Part shown: positions 38,317-48,459 of the stretch, piece after piece
Position numbering within the stretch: position 1 is the first letter of the stretch
How the letters are laid out: every line of letters starts with the position of its first letter
Source of the DNA: Betaproteobacteria bacterium HGW-Betaproteobacteria-3
Lineage (GTDB): Bacteria; Pseudomonadota; Gammaproteobacteria; Burkholderiales; Burkholderiaceae_C
Direction: 5' to 3'
Assembly (NCBI GenBank): GCA_002842205.1
Contig: PHCI01000003.1
Span: 163,597 to 227,596, forward strand
DNA: 64,000 nt
Notes under the pieces: generated by a model
Told to the model about the DNA's origin: nothing
The model's input: the letters and a program-made list of their open reading frames with translations, nothing else
The model's database searches: none
Position numbers and translations under genes: made by a program

Positions 38317-39702
38317 ATGACGAAAACCCGAACCCGTTTTGCACCGTCGCCCACCGGCTTCATTCATCTGGGCAACATCCGCTCGGCGCTGTACCCGTGG
38401 GCGTTTGCGCGGGCCACCGGCGGCGACTTCATCCTGCGCATTGAAGACACCGACCTTGAGCGCTCGTCCCAGGCCGCGGTCGATGTCATCCTGGAGGGCA
38501 TGGCCTGGCTGGGGCTCGACCACGACGAAGGCCCGTTCTACCAGATGCAGCGCATGGACCGCTACAAGGCGGTGCTGGCCGATCTGGTGGCGGCCGGGCA
38601 GGTGTACCCCTGCTACATGAGTGTGGCCGAACTCGACGCCCTGCGCGAGCGGCAGATGGCCGCAAAAGAAAAGCCGCGTTACGACGGCACCTGGCGTCCC
38701 GAGCGCGGCAAGGCGCTACCGCTGGTGCCCGAAGGCGTGAAGCCCGTGCTGCGTTTTCGCAACCCGATGGGTGGCGTGGTGGCTTGGGACGACAAGGTCA
38801 AGGGCCGCATCGAGATTGCCAACGACGAACTCGACGACCTGGTCATCGCCCGCCCTGACGGCACCCCCACCTACAACTTCTGCGTGGTGGTGGACGACAT
38901 CGACATGGCCATCACCCATGTGATCCGTGGCGACGACCATGTCAACAACACACCTCGCCAGATCAACATCTTCAAGGCACTCGGCAAGGCGCCGCCGGTC
39001 TACGCCCACCTGCCCACCGTGCTCAACGAGCAGGGCGAGAAGATGAGCAAGCGCAACGGCGCCAAACCCGTGACGCAGTACCGCGCCGAAGGCTATCTGC
39101 CCGACGCCATGGTCAACTACCTGGCGCGCCTGGGCTGGAGCCACGGCGACGACGAAATCTTCAGCCGCGCGCAGTTTGTCGAATGGTTCAACCTCGACCA
39201 CCTGGGCCGCAGCGCAGCGCAGTTTGACGAGGCCAAGCTGCGCTGGGTCAATGCCCAGCACCTGAAGGCCATGGCCGATGACGCGCTGGCGTCGCAGGTG
39301 GCGCCGTTTCTGCAGCGTCGCGGCATCACGCCTGACGCGCGGCTGGCCCCGATCTGCGGCCTCTTCAAGGACCGTTGCGATACGCTGGTGGCGCTGGCCG
39401 ATGGGGCCGCGGCTTTTTACGTCGACGTGACTCCGGCGCAGGCCGAAAAAGCGCAGCACGTGACCGAGGCCATCAAACCCGCACTGGCCGCGCTGGCCGA
39501 CAAGCTGGCGTCTGTGAGCTGGGACAAGGCGGCCATCGCCGCGGCCCTCAAGGAAGTGCTGGCCGCGCACAGCCTCAAAATGCCGCAACTGGCCATGCCG
39601 GTGCGCGTGCTGGTCATGGGCACCGCGCAAACGCCGTCGCTCGACGCGGTGCTGGCGTTGTCTTCCCGTGACATGGTGCTCGCACGCTTGCGGGAAGTTT
39701 GA
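38317..39702 (+). CDS. gltX: Glutamyl-tRNA synthetase
   Basis: Charges tRNA-Glu with glutamate. The 461-residue class I synthetase has the HIGH-type motif PTGFIHLGN at 10-18, the [10 protein letters not shown] segment and KMSKRNGAK (K242-K245). It begins three bases after the metZ stop. A tRNA-Ala, tRNA-Glu, tRNA-Asp cluster follows directly, so the synthetase gene sits next to one of its own substrates; the tRNA promoter lies in the last codons of gltX. Confidence 0.97.
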   Translation: MTKTRTRFAPSPTGFIHLGNIRSALYPWAFARATGGDFILRIEDTDLERSSQAAVDVILEGMAWLGLDHDEGPFYQMQRMDRYKAVLADLVAAGQVYPCYMSVAELDALRERQMAAKEKPRYDGTWRPERGKALPLVPEGVKPVLRFRNPMGGVVAWDDKVKGRIEIANDELDDLVIARPDGTPTYNFCVVVDDIDMAITHVIRGDDHVNNTPRQINIFKALGKAPPVYAHLPTVLNEQGEKMSKRNGAKPVTQYRAEGYLPDAMVNYLARLGWSHGDDEIFSRAQFVEWFNLDHLGRSAAQFDEAKLRWVNAQHLKAMADDALASQVAPFLQRRGITPDARLAPICGLFKDRCDTLVALADGAAAFYVDVTPAQAEKAQHVTEAIKPALAALADKLASVSWDKAAIAAALKEVLAAHSLKMPQLAMPVRVLVMGTAQTPSLDAVLALSSRDMVLARLREV

Positions 39703-39718
39703 AATTTCAGGCTATAAT
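39688..39718 (+). promoter_or_regulatory. Promoter of the tRNA-Ala-Glu-Asp operon
   Basis: -10 TATAAT at 39713-39718 is 19 bases after TTGCGG (39688-39693); tRNA-Ala starts 20 bases downstream. The -35 box overlaps the end of gltX. Confidence 0.6.
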
Positions 39719-39737
39719 TCAAGGCTCAGGAAATCGC

Positions 39738-39813
<76 letters not shown>

Positions 39814-39844
39814 CTGATTTCCGGGACGGAAGTTCCAAGGTTTT

Positions 39845-39920
39845 GACCCTATCGTCTAGAGGCCTAGGACATTACCCTTTCACGGTAAGTACCGGGGTTC
39901 GAATCCCCGTAGGGTCGCCA
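39845..39920 (+). tRNA. tRNA-Glu (anticodon TTC)
   Basis: 76-nt cloverleaf, GACCCTA acceptor paired with TAGGGTC, anticodon loop CTTTCAC giving TTC, T-loop TTCGAAT, encoded CCA. Confidence 0.97.
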
Positions 39921-39978
39921 GATTTTGCCAATTTGGTACAAGTGCCTGCACTTGGCTCGCAAGAGCGAACGCAGGACT

Positions 39979-40055
39979 GGAGTGGTAGTTCAGTTGGTTA
40001 GAATACCGGCCTGTCACGCCGGGGGTCGCGGGTTCGAGTCCCGTCCACTCCGCCA
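39979..40055 (+). tRNA. tRNA-Asp (anticodon GTC), island attachment site
   Basis: 77-nt cloverleaf with encoded CCA; anticodon loop CTGTCAC gives GTC, T-loop TTCGAGT. The gene is complete, but its last 47 bases plus seven following bases are repeated exactly at 43181-43234, marking it as the integration site of the island to the right. Confidence 0.97.
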
Positions 40056-40062
40056 ATAAAAT
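40009..40062 (+). repeat. attL: 54-bp direct repeat, 3' half of tRNA-Asp
   Basis: Identical, base for base, to 43181-43234; from GCCTGTCACGCCGGGG to CCGCCAATAAAAT. It starts in the anticodon arm and includes the whole T-arm and CCA. Confidence 0.93.
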
Positions 40063-40088
40063 GCTGTTAAATCAACAGCTTACAGATT

Positions 40089-40118
40089 AAGCCCAGTCTA
40101 CAAGACTGGGCTTTTTTG
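40089..40118 (+). terminator. Rho-independent terminator after tRNA-Asp
   Basis: AAGCCCAGTCT / AGACTGGGCTT, eleven pairs around a 3-base loop, followed by a T run. It ends the tRNA transcript but lies inside the island; the terminator beyond attR (43236-43271) is probably the original one. Confidence 0.9.
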
Positions 40119-40455
40119 TTGTCTAGACCAAATTCACTGTCCCTTTAGTGTCCCTGAATGACATGGTTTGATCTGCTTTGATTTTTCTTGTTTTGCAGTT
40201 TTGTCCCTGTAGTGACCCGGTTTGCCCGGGATCGCACTTGCCTCGATGCAATCCGCCTCAGCGCTCTTTCCGTTTTCGTTTGACCAGCCGCTCGGCTATG
40301 TGGTGTCGAACAGCCCGACGTTAGAGCTTCGATCGGAAGGCCCCAACAATCAGTTTGGTCGCGCTGCGCAGTGCGCCGTGAGACTACGCATGCCAGCCTG
40401 CGTACCGCACTAGAACCAGCTGCTTCGCAAAACATGCGCTCCATCGCCGGACCAC

Positions 40456-40826
40456 TCAACAAGTAGCCGCTCCAAAACCTACTCGCCGAGGACCAACTTC
40501 AACTTTCATATTTGAGCAGTGGGCACCCATGCGGGTCAGCGTCCTGTACATCGTTGCGTTTCCTCTCGGCAAGGAGCCCGACCAGTTCTTCGGACTGACC
40601 CGTGCCCGCAAGTCGCGCTGAGTGCCCACGATTTCAGCCGAGACGAGCATCAGAAGGCGATCGTCAAGTTCGCGCAGCGTGTTCAAGAGCCCGAACAGCA
40701 ACTGACTTTGCGACAACGACAGGTGTTGCATTGCACACCGTACTTGCTGAGCAGCACAGCGCAAACCGCGGTTTCCTGAAGCTCCAGGAACTGTGCAAGT
40801 GAGTGATGAGTTCTCGTTCCGATCAT
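40456..40826 (-). pseudogene. Possible frameshifted small gene in island left arm
   Basis: ATG at 40826 has AAGGA eight bases upstream and reads MIGTRTHHSLAQFLELQE ... KYGVQCNT, then runs into a stop at 40683. In the next frame the sequence continues naturally as LSLSQSQLLFGLLNTLRELD and LMLVSAEIV, to a stop at 40456. One missing base near 40728 (after the ACC codon of QCNT) would join both halves into about 120 residues. I do not recognise the protein. It may instead be two short chance frames; codon use is too little evidence to decide. Confidence 0.35.
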
Positions 40827-40897
40827 GTCTGTTTTCCTTTTGCGGGATGGCCGGCATATGCCCGGAACCGTGGAACACAGCGTGATAACGCCAGTTT

Positions 40898-40926
40898 GCA
40901 CGATAACAATATGTATGTTATCGTGC
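40898..40926. promoter_or_regulatory. Palindromic operator upstream of the AbiE-like pair
   Basis: Perfect inverted repeat GCACGATAACA - 7 bases - TGTTATCGTGC, 26 bases before the regulator's start. A weak promoter (TTGCAC, 17 bases, TATCGT) overlaps it. AbiE-type antitoxins are known to bind inverted repeats at their own promoter, so autorepression is expected. Confidence 0.75.
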
Positions 40927-40952
40927 GAAATAGAAGTTAATTTGGATGAACC

Positions 40953-41948
40953 TTGCCGACCCTAGCGAATGCCGTTGTGAGCTATCTCCAAGAGGTCCTG
41001 GGTATTAATACGTCAGGCGTACAGCCGTGGGCGCGTTCAAACGAACTGCCGTACTTCCTGCGCGATGCCTTCGATTTCAGCGAGCTGGAGCTGCTGGGGC
41101 AGCCCGTTGTTCTCGCCATAGGAAGGGCCGAGGCCAAACAGTCCCTCAGCGAAGTCAGGACTTGGCTGGACAAGGTCAAGTCCTTGGCTGGCCAGTCGGC
41201 GGTCTACGTCACGGATGCACTGGCCTCCTATGACCGCCGACGCTTAATCGAACAAAAAGTCCCGTTTATCGTGCCGGGCAACCAACTCTATCTGCCGGAC
41301 CTTGGTTTGGACCTGCGTGAATATTTTCGGCAGCGCGCTCCCGCCACAGACGCGGCGCTGAGCCCATCCGCACAAGCGATGCTGATCACCGCCTTGCTGC
41401 GCCAGCCGTGGCAGCCCGACTGGCAGCCTTCAAAGGTCGCAGCCGCGCTGGGCTACACGCCCATGACATTGTCGCGCGCGGTCAAGGAGCTAACTGCGGC
41501 CGGGCTGGCTACCGCGCACACGGTCGGCCGTTCACGGTGGTTGCGCATGGAACTTCCACCGGAGCAGGTCTGGGAGCGTGCGAAACCTGCACTGCGAACG
41601 CCAGTCAGGCGGACGGTCTGGGTCGCACCCCATGGGCCTGCCGTACACCGACCCGGCCGTCTCGCGGGTCTGAGCGCCCTAGCGCGCTATTCCATGCTGA
41701 CCGAGCCGAAATGGCCGGTGTATGCGCTGACCCCCGCTGACTGGAAGAGTGCCACAGATGCTGGCGTTCGCGAGTTGCCTGAGCGCGAAGCGGGCGCACA
41801 AGAATGGCAATTGTGGAGCTACAGCCCAGCGCTCGGACCAGATGCGACCACGGTCGACCTGCTCTCGTTGAGTCTTAGCCTCCAGGGCAACGCCGACGAC
41901 CGAATCCAGCTCGCGCTAGATGAACTCCGGGAGCAATTCCCATGGTGA
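40953..41948 (+). CDS. AbiEi-like winged-helix regulator / antitoxin
   Basis: A 331-residue protein with a winged helix-turn-helix at about 140-200 (MLITALLRQPWQPDW, KVAAALGYTPMTLSRAVKEL, GRSRWLRM), flanked by an N-terminal alpha/beta part and a C-terminal region. Its position directly before a nucleotidyltransferase gene, which it overlaps by seven bases, and after a palindrome is the layout of AbiE type IV toxin-antitoxin pairs, so I read it as the DNA-binding antitoxin. The start is TTG at 40953 (an in-frame stop lies just upstream; GGA six bases before), with GTG 40977 as an alternative. A MarR-like regulator unrelated to AbiEi is the main other reading. Confidence 0.75.
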   Translation: MPTLANAVVSYLQEVLGINTSGVQPWARSNELPYFLRDAFDFSELELLGQPVVLAIGRAEAKQSLSEVRTWLDKVKSLAGQSAVYVTDALASYDRRRLIEQKVPFIVPGNQLYLPDLGLDLREYFRQRAPATDAALSPSAQAMLITALLRQPWQPDWQPSKVAAALGYTPMTLSRAVKELTAAGLATAHTVGRSRWLRMELPPEQVWERAKPALRTPVRRTVWVAPHGPAVHRPGRLAGLSALARYSMLTEPKWPVYALTPADWKSATDAGVRELPEREAGAQEWQLWSYSPALGPDATTVDLLSLSLSLQGNADDRIQLALDELREQFPW

Positions 41949-42721
41949 GGGGACTGGACATATTCCGGGAATGGTTTGCGGCCTACATCGACCAGTACGT
42001 CCTGATCGGTGGCACGGCCGCCACCTTGACCATGGAGGACGCCGGACTCGAATTCCGAGCCACCAAGGACCTCGACATCGTCCTGCATGTAGAAGCGCTG
42101 ACGCCGACTTTCGGTGAGGCCTTCTGGAAATTCGTCGATGCCGGCAAGTACGAGATCCGCCAGGCCAGCGAGACCGGTAAGCCCAACTTCTATCGCTTCA
42201 TCAAGCCCGGCGACGAGCGCTTCCCGGCGATGGTGGAACTCTTCGCCCGCGCGCCCGATGGATTGAAGCCGGCCGAAGGCAGCCATCTGACCCCGATCCC
42301 GCTCGACGAAGCCGTCGCAAGCCTTTCCGCGATCCTGCTGGACGAGGCCTACTACGCCTTCATCATGGCGGGACGCCGGGAAACCGACGGCCTGCCATGG
42401 GTTGGCGAGGACCGCCTGATCCCGCTCAAGGCCATTGCCTGGCTGGAACTGAGCGCCCGCAAGGACAAAGGCGAGAAGGTGGACGCGAAGGACGTGCGCA
42501 AGCACCTTAACGACGCGCTGCGCCTCTCGCAGCTGCTGGCGCCAACGACCCGCATCGAGATGGACCGGAAGATCGGCGAAGACCTGGCTCGGTTCCTGAT
42601 CGCGGCTGCCGCTGACACCAGCATCGACCCGAAAGCGCTGCAGCTCGGCGCCGTCACCGTCGGCGAATTGGTCGGCCGGATTGCCCAAGCCTATGGCATC
42701 GAGCTGCCGGCGCAGAAGTGA
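41942..42721 (+). CDS. AbiEii-like nucleotidyltransferase, putative toxin
   Basis: A 259-residue protein of the polymerase-beta nucleotidyltransferase fold: LIGGTAATL (Gly 23, Gly 24) followed by ATKDLDIVL with metal-binding Asp 43 and Asp 45, as in the AbiEii/AbiGii/MenT-type toxins that add nucleotides to target RNA or protein. Later conserved-looking parts are PIPLDEAVASLSAILLDEAY and PLKAIAWLELSARKDKGE. Translation overlaps the regulator gene (ATG inside its last codons), so output of both is linked. Family members can protect against phage by abortive infection; whether this one does is not known. Confidence 0.8.
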   Translation: MVRGLDIFREWFAAYIDQYVLIGGTAATLTMEDAGLEFRATKDLDIVLHVEALTPTFGEAFWKFVDAGKYEIRQASETGKPNFYRFIKPGDERFPAMVELFARAPDGLKPAEGSHLTPIPLDEAVASLSAILLDEAYYAFIMAGRRETDGLPWVGEDRLIPLKAIAWLELSARKDKGEKVDAKDVRKHLNDALRLSQLLAPTTRIEMDRKIGEDLARFLIAAAADTSIDPKALQLGAVTVGELVGRIAQAYGIELPAQK

Positions 42722-42983
42722 GAAAAGGAGCGCGCGCATGACCCTGTACAAGAACTGGTGCACCGGCACCGAGAAGAAAACCAAGAAGAAGACGCTCCGC
42801 AGCTACTCTGAAAAAAAGGGCGGTCGCGTCAAGGTCCTCTCGCAACTGGGCGCAACCGTCAAGACCCACTACGACCACACCGATCGCATCGCCGACGACG
42901 TCGCCCGCCTGGGCTACGCGAAGGCGGCTGAGCTTCTGCGGGTGCTGTTGCCGCAGTCGCCCCGGGCACGCTCGGGTGGCATC

Positions 42984-43008
42984 GCTGAAGCCAGCTCTCG
43001 GCTTCAGC
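42984..43008. repeat. Hairpin at the deletion junction of the island
   Basis: GCTGAAGCC - AGCTCTC - GGCTTCAGC, nine perfect pairs with a 7-base loop, at the point where the truncated third gene meets the integrase remnant. It may have promoted the deletion or may now act as a terminator. Confidence 0.6.
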
Positions 43009-43040
43009 GCCTCGATGCGTCGTACAGTGAGCTTTGCCAT
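42999..43040 (-). pseudogene. N-terminal remnant of a tyrosine integrase
   Basis: The minus strand from ATG 43040 encodes MAKLTVRRIEALKP, the usual first residues of P4-like tyrosine integrases (arm-type DNA-binding domain). After these 14 codons similarity ends and no catalytic domain follows. The start codon lies 141 bases from the right-hand att repeat, the normal place and direction for an island integrase. An internal deletion that removed the rest of int and the 3' end of the third gene explains both fragments. Confidence 0.7.
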
Positions 43041-43180
43041 TCCATGTCCTAGCCGTGTCCTAAAAATCGGTGGATTTCAGTGTATTCAGCCGGACGGATC
43101 TGGGCAAATAAATGTCGTAAGTCGATGTTTTATAAGGGTATTTTCAGTCCGGGGACATCCGGAAAAATCCGCCAAGAGGC

Positions 43181-43234
43181 GCCTGTCACGCCGGGGGTCG
43201 CGGGTTCGAGTCCCGTCCACTCCGCCAATAAAAT
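43181..43234 (+). repeat. attR: 54-bp direct repeat of tRNA-Asp 3' half
   Basis: Exact copy of 40009-40062. The 5' half of the tRNA is not present here, so no functional tRNA is encoded. Confidence 0.93.
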
Positions 43235-43235
43235 C

Positions 43236-43271
43236 AACGGGTTGCAGCAGAAATGCCGCAGCCCGTTTTTC
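43236..43271 (+). terminator. Probable original terminator of the tRNA operon
   Basis: AACGGGTTGC / GCAGCCCGTT with one G-T pair, loop of 12 bases, followed by a T run. It directly follows attR, as expected if the island pushed the native tRNA terminator 3.2 kb away. Confidence 0.75.
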
Positions 43272-43436
43272 TTTGTCCGGGCCGTTTCGACGGTCGGTCA
43301 ACACTCCGGTTGGAGTGTCGCCTGCCGCACAGACTGTTACCGGCATGGGGTTTAGCCTTTGCACAACGCGTCATCGTTCGACACCTTGGGGGCGTTGAAT
43401 GACCAGACCGTAGTTGCCACTGAAAAGGAAAGCGCC

Positions 43437-44342
43437 ATGAAGCTGAATCTGAGAACCCTCTGTCTTGTGACAGCCTTGTCGGCACTGCCGGTGGCCGCCG
43501 TGCACGCCCAGGTGAGTTTTGGCCTCAGCGTGGCGGTGCCGGGCGTGAGCATCGGCATCAACATGCCGTCGTACCCCGCGCTGGTCCAGGTGCCGGGCTA
43601 CCCGGTGTATTACGACCCGCAGGCCCAGTCCAACTACTTCTTTTACGACGGTCTGTACTGGGTGTATTCCAACGACAACTGGTACGCCAGCAGCTGGTAC
43701 AACGGGCCGTGGCAGATGACGCATCGCGACGCGGTGCCGCTGTTTGTGCTGCGCGTGCCAGTGCGCTATTACCGCGTGCCGCCACCGTATTTTTATGGCT
43801 GGCGGGCCGATGCGCCGCCGCGCTGGGGTGACCATTGGGGGCGTGACTGGGAACGTCGTCGCCCTGGTTGGGACCGCTGGGATTCGCACAACGTTCCCCG
43901 TCCGGCACCGCTACCCCGCTATCAGCAAAAATATCCTGGCGACCGTTATCCGGATTCTCGGGACCAGCAGCGGGCCATCCGCAACGAGCACGACCGTTAC
44001 GAGCCCCGTGAGCGGGTCAACCGCGACATCCTGGGGCAACCCGGCCGCTCGGACGACCGGCGCGGTGGGGCAGGCCCGCAGCCGCCGGTGCAGCGCGCGG
44101 TGCCGATCGGCCCGCAGCCGGTGCAGGCGCCGCAACCGCATCGCCCGCCCCAGGCGGCGCAACCGGTGCAGGTGCAGCCGCACAACGCCCGGCCGCAGCG
44201 CCAGGGTGAGCCGCAAGTGGCGCCACCGGGCCGACAAGGCGCTGCGGACGGTGCCGCAGAATCCGGCCGGGACAACCGGGGGCGCCAGGACGAGCGCGGC
44301 GGCCGTGACAATCGGGGTCGCAAAGACGACGACCGTCGGTAA
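43437..44342 (+). CDS. Exported protein with Pro/Gln/Arg-rich tail, unknown function
   Basis: A 301-residue protein with a clear signal peptide (LCLVTALSALPVAAVHAQ). The first part of the mature protein is aromatic-rich (YPVYYDPQAQSNYFFYDG, YWVYSNDNWYASSWYNGPW), giving a compact YxW-type region; from about residue 135 it is low-complexity, rich in Arg, Asp, Pro and Gln (PVQRAVPIGPQPVQAPQP) and probably disordered. ATG 43437 follows AAGGA by seven bases. Similar proteins are common and unstudied in Burkholderiales; I know no function. It stands just outside the island. Confidence 0.82.
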   Translation: MKLNLRTLCLVTALSALPVAAVHAQVSFGLSVAVPGVSIGINMPSYPALVQVPGYPVYYDPQAQSNYFFYDGLYWVYSNDNWYASSWYNGPWQMTHRDAVPLFVLRVPVRYYRVPPPYFYGWRADAPPRWGDHWGRDWERRRPGWDRWDSHNVPRPAPLPRYQQKYPGDRYPDSRDQQRAIRNEHDRYEPRERVNRDILGQPGRSDDRRGGAGPQPPVQRAVPIGPQPVQAPQPHRPPQAAQPVQVQPHNARPQRQGEPQVAPPGRQGAADGAAESGRDNRGRQDERGGRDNRGRKDDDRR

Positions 44343-44344
44343 AT

Positions 44345-44420
44345 CCATATCAAGTACTACTGTTTAGATAGCAAACTATGACCCATTGGCGGGGGCTAAT
44401 GGTCATTTTTTCTTGAAAAA
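44345..44420 (+). repeat. AT-rich dispersed repeat copy, intergenic
   Basis: AGATAGCAAACTATGACCC, ATTGGCGGGGGCTAATGG, then TCATTTTTTCTTGAAAAA. It lies between two convergent genes, and the last 16 bases form a small hairpin that could serve as terminator. Confidence 0.85.
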
Positions 44421-45260
44421 TCACGGATCGACCGCCTGGGCGTGCAGTGCGCGCAAGACGTCGGCTGTGAACGCGTCGGACGGGAAGAAGGTCTCCAGCG
44501 CCAGTTCCTGCAGCGTCACGTCCAACGGCGTACCGAAGACGGTGGTGGTGCTGATGAAGCTCAGCACCCCGGCCGGGCTGCGAAACTGCAAGGGCATGGC
44601 CACGCCCAGGTGCTCGCCCGCCAGCGTCACGGCCCCGGCACCGTCGGGCATCGGGTAGGCGCGCAATTCGTCCAGCAGGGCGGCCAGACCGGCGTCGCCC
44701 GTGGCATGAATCTGCTGGCGCAATCGCTCGAAAATGTGGCCACGCCATTGCGCCAGATTCACGATGTTGGGGGCGATCCCCTGCGGATGCAGGCTCAGGC
44801 GCAGCACGTTCATGGGCGGCTGCAGCAGCGCGGCGTCCGCCCCGGCCAGCAAGGGTGACACCATGCGGTTGGCGGCCACCAGGTTCCAGTGTCGGTCCAC
44901 GGCCAGTGCGGGCCAGGGTTCGTGGCTTTGGAGGATGAGATCCACCGCCGCCCGCGCAGCGGCCAGGGCGGGATCGGTCAGTGGGCGCTCACGGTACATC
45001 GGCGCATAGCCGGCCGCCACCAGCAGCGCGTTGCGTTCGCGCAGCGGAATGTCGAGCCGCCCGGCCAGCCGCAACACCATTTCGCGGCTGGGTGCGGCGC
45101 GGCCGGTTTCCATGTAACTCAGGTGCCGCGTGGACACCCCGGCTTCGTCGGCCAGGTCGAGCTGGCTCAGGCGCCGGTGCTCGCGCCAGCGGCGCAGATG
45201 CTGGCCGAACGGCAGCGCGGACAGAGGGCGGGCAGCAGCAGGGGCGGCGACGGTGTTCAT
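44421..45260 (-). CDS. XRE-family regulator with MmyB-like ligand-binding domain
   Basis: A 279-residue transcription regulator. The N-terminal helix-turn-helix (about 18-74: [36 protein letters not shown]) is typical of the XRE family, followed by a PAS-like MmyB-type domain ([50 protein letters not shown]). Members of this group are thought to bind fatty acids or other small molecules. The start at 45260 is chosen because the upstream open frame runs antisense into acnA. It is divergent from acnA with 142 bases between, so it could control itself or acnA. Confidence 0.9.
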   Translation of the reverse strand: MNTVAAPAAARPLSALPFGQHLRRWREHRRLSQLDLADEAGVSTRHLSYMETGRAAPSREMVLRLAGRLDIPLRERNALLVAAGYAPMYRERPLTDPALAAARAAVDLILQSHEPWPALAVDRHWNLVAANRMVSPLLAGADAALLQPPMNVLRLSLHPQGIAPNIVNLAQWRGHIFERLRQQIHATGDAGLAALLDELRAYPMPDGAGAVTLAGEHLGVAMPLQFRSPAGVLSFISTTTVFGTPLDVTLQELALETFFPSDAFTADVLRALHAQAVDP

Positions 45261-45402
45261 GGCCGGATGGTACGGCGGGCGTGGCGGTGCCGCCATGACC
45301 CGGCAGGTCATGGGGCGGCCGCACCGCATAACCCCTGCGGGCGTGGCGGCATCGTGGTGCGGTTCAGAATGGGCGGTTGGATATCTTCTTCTGGAGCAGG
45401 CC

Positions 45403-48287
<2,885 letters not shown>

Positions 48288-48288
<1 letters not shown>

Positions 48289-48391
48289 AACGGCTTTGCA
48301 TTCAACCGCATGACTGCGTTGGTTCGCCTTGCCGTGCTACAGCACTGTCTGCGGCTCCCGCCTTGTCCTGCGCTTGAATGCAAAACCGTTT
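48288..48391. repeat. 104-bp palindromic element after acnA
   Basis: Outer arms AAACGGCTTTGCATTCAA and TTGAATGCAAAACCGTTT are complementary with one mismatch over 18 bases and enclose a GC-rich centre with inner self-complementary parts (CCGCATGACTGCG, CCGTGCTACAGCACTG). It begins at the acnA stop codon and could fold into one long hairpin in the transcript, protecting or ending the message. Confidence 0.8.
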
Positions 48392-48459
48392 GAAGCCCGT
48401 TTTTTTGACCACTCCATTCCTGCCGAGGCGCACCCGGCAACGGTGCACAATGGCACGCT

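Larger units (their letters stand above)
40063..40897. other. Left arm of the tRNA-Asp island, largely non-coding
   Basis: Apart from a terminator (40089-40118) and a possible broken gene (40456-40826), I see no convincing gene. TGTCCCT recurs at 40139, 40150 and 40202, twice followed by TTAGTG or GTAGTG; such short direct repeats near an att site can be recombinase or excisionase binding sites, but that is a guess. Confidence 0.5.
42738..43052 (+). pseudogene. Truncated third gene of the island operon
   Basis: AAAAGGAG seven bases before the ATG is the strongest ribosome-binding site of the island, 16 bases after the nucleotidyltransferase stop, so this was a real gene of the operon. About 79 codons look native (MTLYKNWCTGTEKKTKKKT ... 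RIADDVARLGYAKAAELLRVLLPQ); after RARSGG the frame enters DNA that encodes the integrase N-terminus on the other strand and becomes meaningless until a TAG at 43052. I cannot name the family with confidence. A larger defence protein, for example of the DUF1837/HamA kind, is a weak guess. It is probably non-functional. Confidence 0.6.
40009..43234. mobile_element. tRNA-Asp genomic island (degenerate, ~3.2 kb)
   Basis: Bounded by a perfect 54-bp direct repeat of the tRNA-Asp 3' half (40009-40062 and 43181-43234), the hallmark of integration by a tyrosine recombinase at a tRNA gene. It contains an AbiE-like regulator and nucleotidyltransferase, a truncated gene, and the first 14 codons of an integrase pointing inward from the right end. 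The left 0.9 kb has visibly lower G+C than the host. Because the integrase is lost, the element is probably fixed in place. It looks like the product of an internal deletion of a larger island. Confidence 0.85.

Noticed and set aside
40145..40462. 105-residue minus-strand ORF in the island left arm
   Set aside because: No ribosome-binding site, no sensible composition, ends in the TGTCCCT repeat region near attL.
43086..43364. 92-residue minus-strand ORF with GGVDGTRTRDPRRDR
   Set aside because: This phrase is the antisense translation of a tRNA T-arm, here the attR copy of tRNA-Asp; not a protein gene.
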